Assembly: GCF_000482805.1 (NCBI RefSeq)
Contig: NZ_KI519504.1
Location: forward strand, 1 to 30,658
Direction of reading: 5' to 3'
Source: Deinococcus murrayi DSM 11303
GTDB taxonomy: Bacteria > Deinococcota > Deinococci > Deinococcales > Deinococcaceae
Length of the DNA stretch: 30,658 bases
Shown here in pieces: positions 11,696 to 21,911 of this stretch (positions within the stretch are counted from its first letter, which is position 1; each line of letters starts with the position of its first letter). The position numbers were made by a program, and so were the translations under genes. The notes under the pieces were generated by a model. It was given only the letters and a program-made list of their open reading frames with translations, did no database searches and had not been told where the DNA came from.

Positions 11696-13053
11696 AAATC
11701 CAGAAGCGTTCGCGCTGGATGCAGGCCGTCGCGCTGCTGCTCTTCATGACCCTGGTTTGGGCCTACGCGCAGCTCGAATGGGGGGTGCCGCAGGGCGTCA
11801 AGCGCTCGGTCGTCCAGTCGCGCGGCCCCATCCTCGCCCGTGACGGCACCGTGCTGGCCCGCAGCGTGGGCGGCGAGCGGGTCTATCCGCAAGGAACCCT
11901 CGCCGGGCAAGTGCTGGGCATGATGGGCGCGACCGAAGGTCTAGAGGGCCTCGAAGCCGCCTACAACCGCAGCCTGGAGGCCGGGCAGCCTCTGCGCCTG
12001 ACCCTGGACCCCGCCACCCAGTCCGCTGCCGAGGCCGCGCTCGCCCGCTACGTGCCCGAACATGAGGCGCAGTACGGCTCAGTTGTAGTCCTCGAAACAC
12101 GTACGGGGCGCATCCTCGCTGCCGCAAGCTATCCGCCCTTTGACCCCAACAAGTGGCGGGTGTACTCGCCGGAAACCCGGCGCAACCGTCCCTTCCTCGA
12201 CGTCTACGAGCCGGGGTCGACGGTCAAGGCGCTGGTGGTCGCGGCGGCCCTTAACGAGGGGCTGACCACCCCCAATACGGTCTATGACACGCCGATGCGC
12301 CGCTATGTCGGCGACCGCTGGGGCAGCACCATCGGCGACAGCGTGCAGCACCCGAAGCGCCTGACCACCCGCGAAATCCTGCGCTACAGCAGCAACGTCG
12401 GCATGACCCATATCGTCGAGCACTTTGAGCCGGAGCGGATGCGGGGCTACCTCCTCGCGTACGGATTTGGAGATTACCCGGAGTTGCCGACCGTCGCGAG
12501 CAGCACGGGCCGCTTGCAGCCCCTGCGCAACTGGAACGACCTGGTGCGGGCCACCAATGCCTTTGGCCAGGGCATGAGCAGCACGACCCTGCAACTCGCC
12601 GCTGCCTACAACGTCCTCGCAAACGATGGGCGCTACGTGGCCCCCCGTTTGGTTGAGGGCGAGCCTGCTGGAGAGCGGCGCGACGTGCTGAACCCGGCGA
12701 CCGCCCGCACCGTCCGCATCATGCTCAAGGAGGTCGTCCAGGAGGCCATTCCCACCCAAGCGGGCCTCAAGGGATACGACCTCGCGGGCAAGACGGGCAC
12801 CTCGCAAGTGTCCCTGGGCGCGCAGGGGTATTCCCGCAGCCTCTACGACAGCACCTTCGCGGGCATCGTCTCCTACCCTTCCGATACCCCCCGCGTCACC
12901 ATCGCGGTGATGGCCCACGGGGCCAAACGGGGTTACCACGGCTCGCAGCTCGCGGCCCCTATCTACCGCGACATCGCCTCTGACTTGCTCTCCCGCTGGG
13001 GGGCCGCCCCCACCCCCCCGCCCCCCGAAGCCCAAGACGCCGCCAAGCCCTGA
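11686..13053 (+). CDS. ftsI: Division transpeptidase FtsI/PBP (short form)
   Basis: 455 residues. It has an N-terminal membrane anchor (about 13-30) and the class B PBP entry motif RGPILARDGTVLARS. The transpeptidase domain carries all three active-site motifs: S178-TVK in EPGSTVKAL, S235-S-N in YSSNVGM and K369-TGT in AGKTGTSQ. It cross-links septal peptidoglycan. It is over 100 residues shorter than E. coli FtsI: between the entry motif and LRLTLDPATQ the pedestal/dimerisation part is greatly reduced. The tail is proline-rich. Last gene of the operon, followed by a strong terminator. Confidence 0.93.
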
Positions 13054-13103
13054 GGCTTTTCCTGAGGACTTCCTGAGCGTTTCGACACCCCTCCGCCTTC
13101 CCG

Positions 13104-13134
13104 GAGCCAGCTCACCGTGAGCTGGCTCTCTTTG
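13104..13134 (+). terminator. Intrinsic terminator of the mraZ-ftsI operon
   Basis: GAGCCAGCTCA (13104-13114) and TGAGCTGGCTC (13118-13128) form a perfect 11-bp stem with a CCG loop, followed by TCTTTGTT. Confidence 0.88.
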
Positions 13135-13484
13135 TTGGGGCCTAGAAGTGCAAGGTCTTGCACGTTCGCGGTCCAGCCTGGCCTCCCAAGCCCTGCTCTA
13201 ACGCACCGCCGAGGCTGCTGCCCGACCGCCCTTCATGAGAAACCCGGTGAGAACGTTAGAAGTTGACTCATCTGACAGGCTGGCTTCTGGAGGGAACTTT
13301 TTGGGCTTTCGAACCGCTGCCGCCCGCTGCTCGGCCTCCTTTGATGAGGCTGGAGGGCCTTAATACACAGAAAGCTCCCATCTGACATCCTTAGGCTCAT
13401 CCCAGAAGAAAGCCCCCCGCGGCTTGCCCTCTTCCAGACCCCATTCGGCCACAGCGCCCCGCGTGTGTGGCCGCAGGAGAATGC
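13135..13484. other. 350-nt non-coding stretch upstream of the 3D-domain gene
   Basis: No convincing gene. It contains a perfect palindrome at 13148-13163 (GTGCAAG-GT-CTTGCAC), possibly an operator or small hairpin. A TTGACT at 13263-13268 lacks a good -10; a possible -10 TAATAC at 13361-13366 would leave a leader of about 110 nt before the 3D-domain gene. I recognise no riboswitch class in that leader. Confidence 0.4.
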
Positions 13485-14072
13485 ATGCTGAACCTTGCCC
13501 ATCTGTTGCCGACGGCGGTGCTGGCGGCTTTGGCTACCGGGGCCGCGACCCCGGTGCTTCCCGCCCCGGCGGTTGCGGCCCAAGCCGTGCGCGAAGCCCT
13601 CGCGCCGGAAGCCGCCTCCGCGCCCACCCCGGTAGCGCAGGCCACGGTGGTCCAACCCAGCGCTGCCCCGGCGACGGCAGCCCAGACTCGCGCTCAGGTC
13701 ATCGAGCAAGCGCAGGCCCTGCTGGCCCAGACGAACACCCGCCAGGGCCGCAGCGTGATTGCGCGGGCAACGGCCTACAACAGCCTCGCGGCGCAAACCG
13801 ACTCGACCCCCTTTATCACGGCAACGGGTACCCGCACCCGTCCGGGCGTGGTGGCTCTCAGCCGCGACCTGCTGCGCATCTTTCCCTACGGCAGCCGCAT
13901 CACCATCGAGGACCTCAGTGGGAAGTACAACCACCTTCTGCGGGGGCGCGTCTTTTACGTCGAAGACACGATGGCCGCCCGTAAGACGAACAGCATCGAC
14001 ATCTGGATGGCCACGCGCAGCCAGGCCCTCCAGTTCGGAGCGCGTCAGGTCCGGATTACGGCGGTGCGCTGA
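13485..14072 (+). CDS. Exported 3D-domain protein
   Basis: 195 residues. A signal peptide (MLNLAHLLPTAVLAALATGA...) is followed by an Ala/Pro-rich linker to about residue 85. A C-terminal 3D domain then follows: ARATAYNSLAAQTDSTPFITATGTRTRPG, a PYGSRITIEDL strand, and the conserved aspartates in YVEDTMAARKTNSIDIWM. 3D domains form a double-psi barrel found in cell-wall lytic enzymes and are linked to peptidoglycan cleavage. ATG 13485 is chosen over an in-frame start at 13467 and an out-of-frame ATG at 13481, because GGAG at 13476-13479 lies 5 nt upstream and the signal peptide begins there. Confidence 0.82.
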   Translation: MLNLAHLLPTAVLAALATGAATPVLPAPAVAAQAVREALAPEAASAPTPVAQATVVQPSAAPATAAQTRAQVIEQAQALLAQTNTRQGRSVIARATAYNSLAAQTDSTPFITATGTRTRPGVVALSRDLLRIFPYGSRITIEDLSGKYNHLLRGRVFYVEDTMAARKTNSIDIWMATRSQALQFGARQVRITAVR

Positions 14073-14237
14073 GGCCCCCTTTCCCCAGATACCTCACCTC
14101 CTCAGGGCGTGGTCGTCCCCCCGCGGGCACCGCGCCCTTCCGCATGTGGCGGCGCGGCTGGAGGAGGGGAGAGACCTGCTATCGTCCCCAAACGTGAGGC
14201 TGCTCCCCCCCTTCGTTCGTACGGTGCAGGCTCGTCC

Positions 14238-15407
14238 ATGAGCCGCCCCCCAGACCTGGCCTGGACGGTGGCGCGAGCGCACCTCGCTCGGCGGCGCACC
14301 CAAAACTTGTTGACGGTGTTGGGCATTGCGGTGGGGGTGATGGTGCTCATCGCGGCCCTCAGCCTGACGAACGGTTTTACCCGCGCCCTGACCGACGCAA
14401 CCCTGCGGGCCAGCCCCCACCTCAGCCTGAACGCCTATGCCCCGGCAGGCCGGGACGCCGCTCTAGAAGCCGAGATGCGCTCGGACCCCCGCGTCACGGC
14501 CTTCGCGCCCTTCGTGGCCGACAAGGGGCTGCTCACCCGTCCCGCCGGGGGCGGTCGGGCGGCGGGGGTCGATTTCGCCACCCTGTTCGGGGTGACGCCC
14601 GCCGCCGCCGAGGTGCTGGGCTTGCGTCCCGAAGAAGCCCACTTGCTGCGCGGCCTGGGGCCAAACGAGATTCTGCTCGGCGAAGCCCTGGCCCGCAGCG
14701 TGGGGGCCTTTACCGGGGACGAGGTGCGGCTGCTGAACAGCACCCAGCGCCGGACCGCGGTGCGGGTGGTGGGGGTCTTTCGCACCGGCAACTTCCTCAT
14801 CGATTCCGGGTACGCCTTTACCAGCTTGGGCACCCTGCAAGCGTTGCAACGCAGCGGCAACATCACGGGCTATCAGCTGCGGCTGCGTGACCCGGACCTC
14901 GCCCCGGCGGTGGGCCAGGAGTTAACCCGGCTGCGGCCCTATGCTTCGCTGCCCTGGCAGGACCTGTACGGCACCCTGCTCGACCAGCTCGCCCTGCAAA
15001 AGCGGGTCATCGCCTTTGTCGTGTTCCTCATCGTCGTCGTGGCGGCTTTTGGCATCGCCAACGTCTTGACCCTGGCCGTCTTCGAAAAGACTCAGGAGAT
15101 AGCCATCCTGCGGGCCATCGGGGCGACGCGGCCCCTTATCACGAGGGTCTTTTTGCTGGAAGGAGCCGTGCTGGGGCTGGGAGGGCTGCTGCTGGGCAAC
15201 CTGCTGGGCCTGGGCCTCAGCTTGTATTTCACCGTGCGGCCCTTTCAGTTGCCGGGCGACCTGTACTTCATCACCGCCCTCCCCGTGGAGGTGCGCGGGA
15301 CGGACCTCCTGTGGGTCAACGCGGTCGGGCTGGGCACCACCCTGCTCGCGGCCCTGATTCCGGCGCGGCGGGCGGCGGGGGTAGAGCCGGCCCGCATCAT
15401 CCGCTAG
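14238..15407 (+). CDS. ABC transporter permease (MacB/LolC/FtsX family)
   Basis: 389 residues with the classic topology: an N-terminal membrane helix (about 28-50, LLTVLGIAVGVMVLIAALSL), a large extracytoplasmic MacB-like region (about 50-255), and three C-terminal helices (IAFVVFLIVVVAAFGIANVL, VFLLEGAVLGLGGLLLGNLL, NAVGLGTTLLAALIPARRAAG). The FtsX domain signature EKTQEIAILRAIGATRPLI is clear. Relatives extract lipoproteins (LolCDE) or export peptides or drugs (MacB). The ATPase partner is not adjacent. The ATG chosen gives a normal N-terminus; the frame is open further upstream without resemblance. Confidence 0.9.
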   Translation: MSRPPDLAWTVARAHLARRRTQNLLTVLGIAVGVMVLIAALSLTNGFTRALTDATLRASPHLSLNAYAPAGRDAALEAEMRSDPRVTAFAPFVADKGLLTRPAGGGRAAGVDFATLFGVTPAAAEVLGLRPEEAHLLRGLGPNEILLGEALARSVGAFTGDEVRLLNSTQRRTAVRVVGVFRTGNFLIDSGYAFTSLGTLQALQRSGNITGYQLRLRDPDLAPAVGQELTRLRPYASLPWQDLYGTLLDQLALQKRVIAFVVFLIVVVAAFGIANVLTLAVFEKTQEIAILRAIGATRPLITRVFLLEGAVLGLGGLLLGNLLGLGLSLYFTVRPFQLPGDLYFITALPVEVRGTDLLWVNAVGLGTTLLAALIPARRAAGVEPARIIR

Positions 15408-15439
15408 GGTGCTGCCCCTTGCCCGTCCCGCGCCGCAAA

Positions 15440-15468
15440 CTGACCGTGGGCTGAAGCACTCTTAAGTT
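15440..15468 (+). promoter_or_regulatory. Promoter of the PEGA-domain gene
   Basis: CTGACC (15440-15445), a 17-nt spacer and TAAGTT (15463-15468). Transcription would start near 15475, giving a leader of about 60 nt with GGAGG at 15522-15526. Confidence 0.5.
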
Positions 15469-15533
15469 TTGGGATGTACCCGCTCATGGCGCGTCATGGA
15501 GACGCACTTAGGCTGCTTCTCGGAGGTACACCC

Positions 15534-16559
<1,026 letters not shown>

Positions 16560-16581
16560 AGCCGCGAGGGACCAGCCCAAG

Positions 16582-16607
16582 CCCCCACCCACGTGGTGGG
16601 GGTTTTT
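16582..16607 (+). terminator. Intrinsic terminator of the PEGA-domain gene
   Basis: CCCCCACC (16582-16589) pairs with GGTGGGGG (16595-16602) around a CACGT loop, followed by TTTTT. Confidence 0.88.
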
Positions 16608-16616
16608 GGTGGGTAG

Positions 16617-17188
<572 letters not shown>

Positions 17189-17192
<4 letters not shown>

Positions 17193-17830
17193 CCTGCCTC
17201 CGGGTCGGGGAGGGCCAGCAGCCGGGCCTGGGTGTGCTCGCGCAGCGCGACCTCTGGGTCAACCCCCAGCGCCCGTGCCCAAGCGGAGGCAGCAGCGAGC
17301 ACCTCCGCGACTCCCGCCGCCGAGTCGGGGGCGCGGTCCAGCGCCGCCTGGACCCCGGCACGGGCCGCCTCCGCGTTCGCGGGAGTCTCGCCCGCGAGCT
17401 TCTGGGCCGCCGCCTCGCGGGCGAGCGCTCCCAGGGCGGCGGGGACTCGGTCGGCGGCGCGCCGGGGCTGTCCTCCGCGCTCGGCGGCTTTGATGGCCTG
17501 CCAGTTGGCGACCACCTCGCCCGCGTCCGCTACCCGCACGTCTCCGAACACGTGCGGGTGCCGCCGCACCAGCTTCTCGACGATGCCGCGCTCGACGTCC
17601 TCGTAGCGGAAGGTCCCAGCTTCTTCCCCAATCACCGCGTGAAAGGCGACTTGCAGCAGCACGTCTCCCAGCTCGGCGGCGAGGGCCTGCGGGCCTTCTG
17701 AGACGGCGTCGACCGCCTCCGCCGCTTCCTCCAGCAGGTAGGGCCGCAAGGAGGCATGGGTCTGCTCGCGGTCCCAGGGGCAACCGTCCGGAGCACGCAG
17801 GCGGCGCAGGGTGGTCAGCAGGTCTTGCAT
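17189..17830 (-). CDS. mazG: MazG-family nucleoside triphosphate pyrophosphohydrolase
   Basis: 213 residues. It begins [20 protein letters not shown] and carries the all-alpha NTP-PPase metal motif EEAAE, then ELGDVL; the segment [20 protein letters not shown] is typical. MazG cleaves dNTPs/NTPs to monophosphates and pyrophosphate, removing aberrant nucleotides. Three starts are possible. ATG 17830 is chosen because TAGCAT lies exactly 7 nt upstream, the leaderless spacing seen across the window; ATG 17839 would add three residues and would overlap that box. It overlaps the Nudix gene by 4 bp. Confidence 0.9.
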
Positions 17831-17837
17831 GACCGCC

Positions 17838-17843
17838 ATGCTA
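17838..17843 (-). promoter_or_regulatory. Leaderless -10 box for mazG
   Basis: TAGCAT on the minus strand, with 7 nt to ATG 17830. It decides between the two closely spaced ATGs. Confidence 0.5.
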
Positions 17844-17955
17844 GGCCGAATGGCACCGGGATGGGGGTACAGGGGCCTGCACCTGGGCAACGTGATGGCG
17901 GCACCCTCACCCTGCCTTCACCGTTCGTCAGCTGCGGCGTGCTGCACTGGGCCGC

Positions 17956-18420
17956 ATGCACAAGCTCTCCTTGCTGGCCCTGACGGCCCTGCTCGCCGCG
18001 CCCCTCGCTCCCGCCCGTGCTCAGGCCGCGACTGCCTGGAGCGCTCAAAGCCTCGCGACCGCCCGCTTTGTCATCCTGCCCCCCCAGATTCAGGGCAACC
18101 CCAACCTCATCAGCGCCGAGCAGCAGGCTGCCCTCTTGGCCGCGATGAGCCGCGACTCGGCGGGGGCACTCAAGCGCCGCTATCCGGGGGCGAGCATCGT
18201 CGCGGATGCCCGCGCACCCGGCGTCATCAAGGTCAGCCCCGTCCTGGTCGCTCCCAATGCTCTTGTGCCCTGGGCCAAGCTCACTGCCCGGCTGGACTTC
18301 GAGCTTCCGGAGGGCCAGCGCGTCACGGTGCAAGACCACTTTGGGCTGCTCACGCTTTGGCAGCAGCAGCACGAAGCCGCCAACTTCGTCTATGACCAGC
18401 TCGTGCGCCGCTTGCCCTGA
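17956..18420 (+). CDS. Secreted protein of unknown function
   Basis: 154 residues. A clear signal peptide (MHKLSLLALTALLAAPLAPARAQA) is followed by a mature domain of about 130 residues with alternating strands and helices: ARFVILPPQIQGNPNLISAE, GASIVADARAPGVIKVSPVL, LTARLDFELPEGQRVTVQDHFGLL. I do not recognise a family; the pattern of a stress-inducible periplasmic or envelope protein is possible but unproven. It stands alone, divergent from mazG. A TGCACT hexamer lies 7 nt before the ATG and may be a poor -10 box. Confidence 0.7.
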   Translation: MHKLSLLALTALLAAPLAPARAQAATAWSAQSLATARFVILPPQIQGNPNLISAEQQAALLAAMSRDSAGALKRRYPGASIVADARAPGVIKVSPVLVAPNALVPWAKLTARLDFELPEGQRVTVQDHFGLLTLWQQQHEAANFVYDQLVRRLP

Positions 18421-18484
18421 CCCCGCCCTCCCCCCCCGGCTTAAGCCCCCCTTCACGCGCCCCGGCCCCCGGCGGCGGGCGCGT

Positions 18485-18490
18485 TAGCTT
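18485..18490 (+). promoter_or_regulatory. Leaderless -10 box for the SDR gene
   Basis: TAGCTT, with 6 nt to ATG 18497. Confidence 0.5.
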
Positions 18491-18496
18491 GCGGGC

Positions 18497-19216
18497 ATGA
18501 CGAAGCACGCCGGACTGGGTGAAGGCAAAAGCGCTTTTGTGACGGGTGGCAGCAAGGGCATCGGGCTGGAGGTCGCGCGGGCGCTGGCGCGGGCCGGCTA
18601 CGCCGTCACGATAACCAGCCGCAAGGAAGACGAAATCACGGCGGCGGCCCGCGATATCGGCGGCCAGACCCGCGGGGTGGTTTGCGACGTCCGTGACCCC
18701 CAGGCCCTCCAGGAGGCGGTCGATGCCCACGTCGCGGCCTTTGGGGGCCTTGACGTGCTCTTTGTCAATGCGGGGCTGGGGCATTTCGCCAACGTCGCGG
18801 ACTTGACGGTCGAGCAGTGGCGGGAAGTCATTGACACCAACCTCAGTGGGGCCTTTTACACCATCAAGGCGGCCCTGAAGGCCCTCCAGCGCCGGGGCGG
18901 GTACATCTTCACCCTGTCGAGCCTTGCGGGGAAAAACCCCTTTGCGGGCGGTGGCGCGTACAACGCGAGCAAGTTTGGCCTCAACGGGCTGTCGGAGGTG
19001 CTCACCCTGGACCTGCGGCAGCACGGCATCAAGGTGACCCAAATCATGCCCGGCAGCGTGGCGACCTTCTTTAATGGCCACACCCCGAACGAACAGGACG
19101 CCTGGAAAATCCAGCCTGAAGACATTGCGCAGCTCACCCTCGACCTGCTGGCGATGCCGGGGCGCACGTTGCCCAGTCGCATCGAGGTGCGCCCCAGCCG
19201 CCCGCCGCAGAAGTAA
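18497..19216 (+). CDS. Short-chain dehydrogenase/reductase (SDR)
   Basis: 239 residues with a complete classical SDR active site: cofactor loop TGGSKGIG (residues 16-23), NAG (91-93), N115, a serine in TLSSLAG (S141/S142), and Y155-x3-K159 in AYNASKFGLNG. S41-R42 after the second strand suggests NADP(H) preference. The fold is the 3-ketoacyl-ACP reductase-like Rossmann type, but substrate cannot be assigned. It heads a series of closely spaced genes (UPF0060, smpB, amidase-like, GerMN, smc) but has its own leaderless promoter. Confidence 0.93.
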   Translation: MTKHAGLGEGKSAFVTGGSKGIGLEVARALARAGYAVTITSRKEDEITAAARDIGGQTRGVVCDVRDPQALQEAVDAHVAAFGGLDVLFVNAGLGHFANVADLTVEQWREVIDTNLSGAFYTIKAALKALQRRGGYIFTLSSLAGKNPFAGGGAYNASKFGLNGLSEVLTLDLRQHGIKVTQIMPGSVATFFNGHTPNEQDAWKIQPEDIAQLTLDLLAMPGRTLPSRIEVRPSRPPQK

Positions 19217-19219
19217 GCT
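19214..19219 (+). promoter_or_regulatory. Leaderless -10 box for the UPF0060/smpB unit
   Basis: TAAGCT, with 6 nt to GTG 19226. It overlaps the SDR stop codon (TAA 19214-19216). Confidence 0.45.
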
Positions 19220-19225
19220 CTCAGC

Positions 19226-19519
19226 GTGCTCGCGGCGTCGGTCGCCCTGTTCATTCTTGCGGCCCTCGCGGAAATCGGGGGCGGCTACCTGGTTTGGCTG
19301 TGGCTGCGTGAGGGCTGGCCCTGGTGGGTGGGGGTGCTGGGCGGGCTGGTGCTGGTGCTGTACGGGGTCTTGCCTACCCTGCAACCCCAGAGCTTCGACT
19401 TTGCCCGGACCTACGCAGCCTACGGGGGCCTTTTTATCGCTTTTTCGCTGCTGTGGGGGCGGGTCCCGGACGTACCCAGCCTGTGGGGGGCGAGCCTCGC
19501 GTGCGTGCGGCCCTGCTAG
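19226..19519 (+). CDS. UPF0060 (YnfA-like) membrane protein, C-terminally short
   Basis: 97 residues from GTG. The first three helices match the family: [42 protein letters not shown], then [20 protein letters not shown]. YnfA-type proteins are about 105-110 residues with a fourth helix after a DGxRPD-like turn. Here the sequence departs after LLWGRVPD and ends in SLACVRPC just before smpB, so the last helix is largely missing. No alternative frame restores it. The protein may be a natural short form or a decayed copy. It is one base from the smpB start, so translation may be coupled. Confidence 0.75.
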   Translation: MLAASVALFILAALAEIGGGYLVWLWLREGWPWWVGVLGGLVLVLYGVLPTLQPQSFDFARTYAAYGGLFIAFSLLWGRVPDVPSLWGASLACVRPC

Positions 19520-19520
19520 A

Positions 19521-19948
<428 letters not shown>

Positions 19949-19952
<4 letters not shown>

Positions 19953-21355
19953 GGCGGGGCAAGTTGGCTCGTCCACTGCTGCTGTCGGCGGCCCTCCTGA
20001 TGGCGGGGCTGGCAGGAGCGCAGCTCGCGTTTTCGCGCCTCAACCTCGCCGGGCAGCAGGTCCAGAGCGTCAACCTTTACGGGGCCGAGTACGCCAGCCA
20101 GGAGGTGCTGGGCCGGGTGGTCCGCATCAGCCGCGAAGGCCAAATCATTCGGGTGGAGGGCTACGGGCACATTCTGCTGCTCCCCCTCGACGAGGACCCC
20201 CAGCGGGCGACGACGGCCTTTAATACCGTGCAGCTCGATACCACGCGGGTGAATGCCCGCACCGCCACCCTGCTCAATGGCAACCTTTACCTGCCGCTGG
20301 ATACGCTGGCGCGGGGCCTGGGAGCCGAGTACCGCGCCGGGAGCTTCCGGGTGGTGCCCGCCCGCTTGCAGGGCGTGAGCAGCCGCGCGGGGGCGAGCAG
20401 CGACCGCCTGGTCCTCGACCTCACCCGCGACGTGGACTTCAGTGACGAGCTGCGCGGCACCACCGTTACCGTGACCCTGCGGGAAGTCGAGGGCGAAGCC
20501 CGGCGCTACACGACGCGGGGAGCCTTTGTGCCGCGGGCGCAGGTGGTCCGCGACGGCCAAGACCTCCAGCTCAGTTTTACCCTGCCCCCCGGCAGCGGCT
20601 ACCGGGTGTACCGGGTGGTGCGGCCTGGCGGGGCGCGGCTCGTCGTGGATGCGGGGCCGGGGATTCCCTACACCAGCCCGGCGCTGCTGGAGCGCATCTC
20701 GCGGCCCCTCATCGTCCTGGACCCTGCCCGCGTGGAGGGGTTGGGACGTGACGTCACGCTGGATGTGGCCCAGCGGGCTGCCGAGCTGCTCAGCCAGGCG
20801 GGATGGCAGGTGCGCCTGACCCGCGACGGCCAGAGTGCCCTGGGCCTCAACCAGAAACTCGCGCTCGCGCGGCGCAGCGATGTCTACCTGGCGCTCGACC
20901 TGGGCCGCTTTCCCGGCACCGACCGGGGCGGCGTCACCGTCTATGAGCCGACGGGGCGCTCGACCGCGCAGATTGTGGAAGCGGTCCGCGCTGGCGGTAA
21001 GGCTCCGTACATCGACCTCGCCATCGGGGGCGTGGGGGGCACTCGGCGTCTGAGCGAGCTGCTGCGCGGCGAGCTGAAGGGGGGTGGGGTCACGGCGCAG
21101 GCGGAGACGGTCAGCCGCACCCTGATGCTGGGAGAAGCTCCGCAGGCGGCCCTGCTGCTGGAACTCGGCTGGGTGGGTAATGAGGACGACCGCGCGGCCC
21201 TCGCCTCGGCTGGACGCCTGCGGACGATGTCGGTCGCGGTGGCCCGCTCGGTGGCGACCTACCTCACGGCCCGCGCCGCGAACGCCGGGCGTACGGTATC
21301 GGCCACGCCCGGCACCGAACCGCAGGCGAAGCGCCCCGCAGGAGCGAGCCAGTGA
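19949..21355 (+). CDS. Amidase_3-like cell-wall protein lacking zinc ligands (probable pseudoenzyme)
   Basis: 468 residues. It has a signal peptide (to about 24), a copper-amine-oxidase-N-like region with LPLDTLARGLGAEYRAGSF (about 115-133), and an AMIN-like beta domain (about 150-235). An N-acetylmuramoyl-L-alanine amidase (amidase_3) fold occupies about 253-440. Amidase_3 enzymes hold zinc with His in DPGHGG, Glu before KDVxL and His in SIHAN. Here these are DPARVEG (258-264), GRDVTL (Glu replaced by Gly) and YLALDLG (His replaced by Asp). The late catalytic Glu (E405 in LLLELGWVGN) remains. It is therefore unlikely to be a zinc amidase; wall binding or regulation of another amidase is inferred. 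GTG overlaps smpB. Confidence 0.8.
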
Positions 21356-21894
21356 AACGTCTCTTTTCCCTCTTCAATGTCGTGAGCGCGGCCCTGCTCG
21401 CCGCTGCCGCCTACGCCTACACCGAAGTGCAGCGGCCCCCAGAGACGCCTGAAGCGCCCAAGCTTCAGCTTCAGGAGCGGCAGTCTAAGCAGGTCAAGGT
21501 GTACTTTAGTGACGCTCAGGTGCAGGCCATGAAGCCGGAAACTCGCACCGTGACGGTCACCCAGGACACCCCCGCTGCCACCGCTCAAGCGGCGCTGCGG
21601 GCCTGGGCCAATGGGCCGCAGACGCCAGGTTCACTCCCGGTCGTGCCCAAGGGTAGCCCCGCGCCCAGCGTGTGGCTGCGCGGCACCCACGTCTATGTGG
21701 ACCTCCCAGAGAGCTATCAGCGCCTGCGCTACGGCACCAGCGGCGAGCGGATGCTGCTTTGTACCCTCACCCGCACCCTGCTGGAGGTGCGCGGGCAGGA
21801 CGTGACCTTCCTGGTGGGCGGCAAGAACGTCGACACCCTGTGGCACCTTGACCTGCGCGAGCCGTACCGCGCCGGGGACTGCACCGACTCGTGA
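21352..21894 (+). CDS. GerMN-domain exported protein
   Basis: 180 residues from GTG, overlapping the amidase-like gene by 4 bp. It has an N-terminal membrane anchor or signal (FSLFNVVSAALLAAAAYAY), a linker, then a GerMN domain from about 45: VKVYFSDAQ, ATAQAALRAWANGPQTPG, VYVDLPESY and RMLLCTLTRTLLE. GerMN domains occur in spore-germination GerM and in many envelope proteins beside amidases and may bind peptidoglycan. Coupling to a degenerate amidase suggests the two act together at the wall. The two cysteines (CTLT and GDCTD) could form a disulfide. smc starts 17 nt after the stop codon. Confidence 0.85.
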   Translation: MKRLFSLFNVVSAALLAAAAYAYTEVQRPPETPEAPKLQLQERQSKQVKVYFSDAQVQAMKPETRTVTVTQDTPAATAQAALRAWANGPQTPGSLPVVPKGSPAPSVWLRGTHVYVDLPESYQRLRYGTSGERMLLCTLTRTLLEVRGQDVTFLVGGKNVDTLWHLDLREPYRAGDCTDS

Positions 21895-21911
21895 CCCGGC
21901 TCGCCTAATCC

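Noticed and set aside
13372..13484. Riboswitch (c-di-AMP ydaO-type) before the 3D-domain gene
   Set aside because: Such switches can precede wall-hydrolase genes, but I could not see the conserved ydaO core sequences here.
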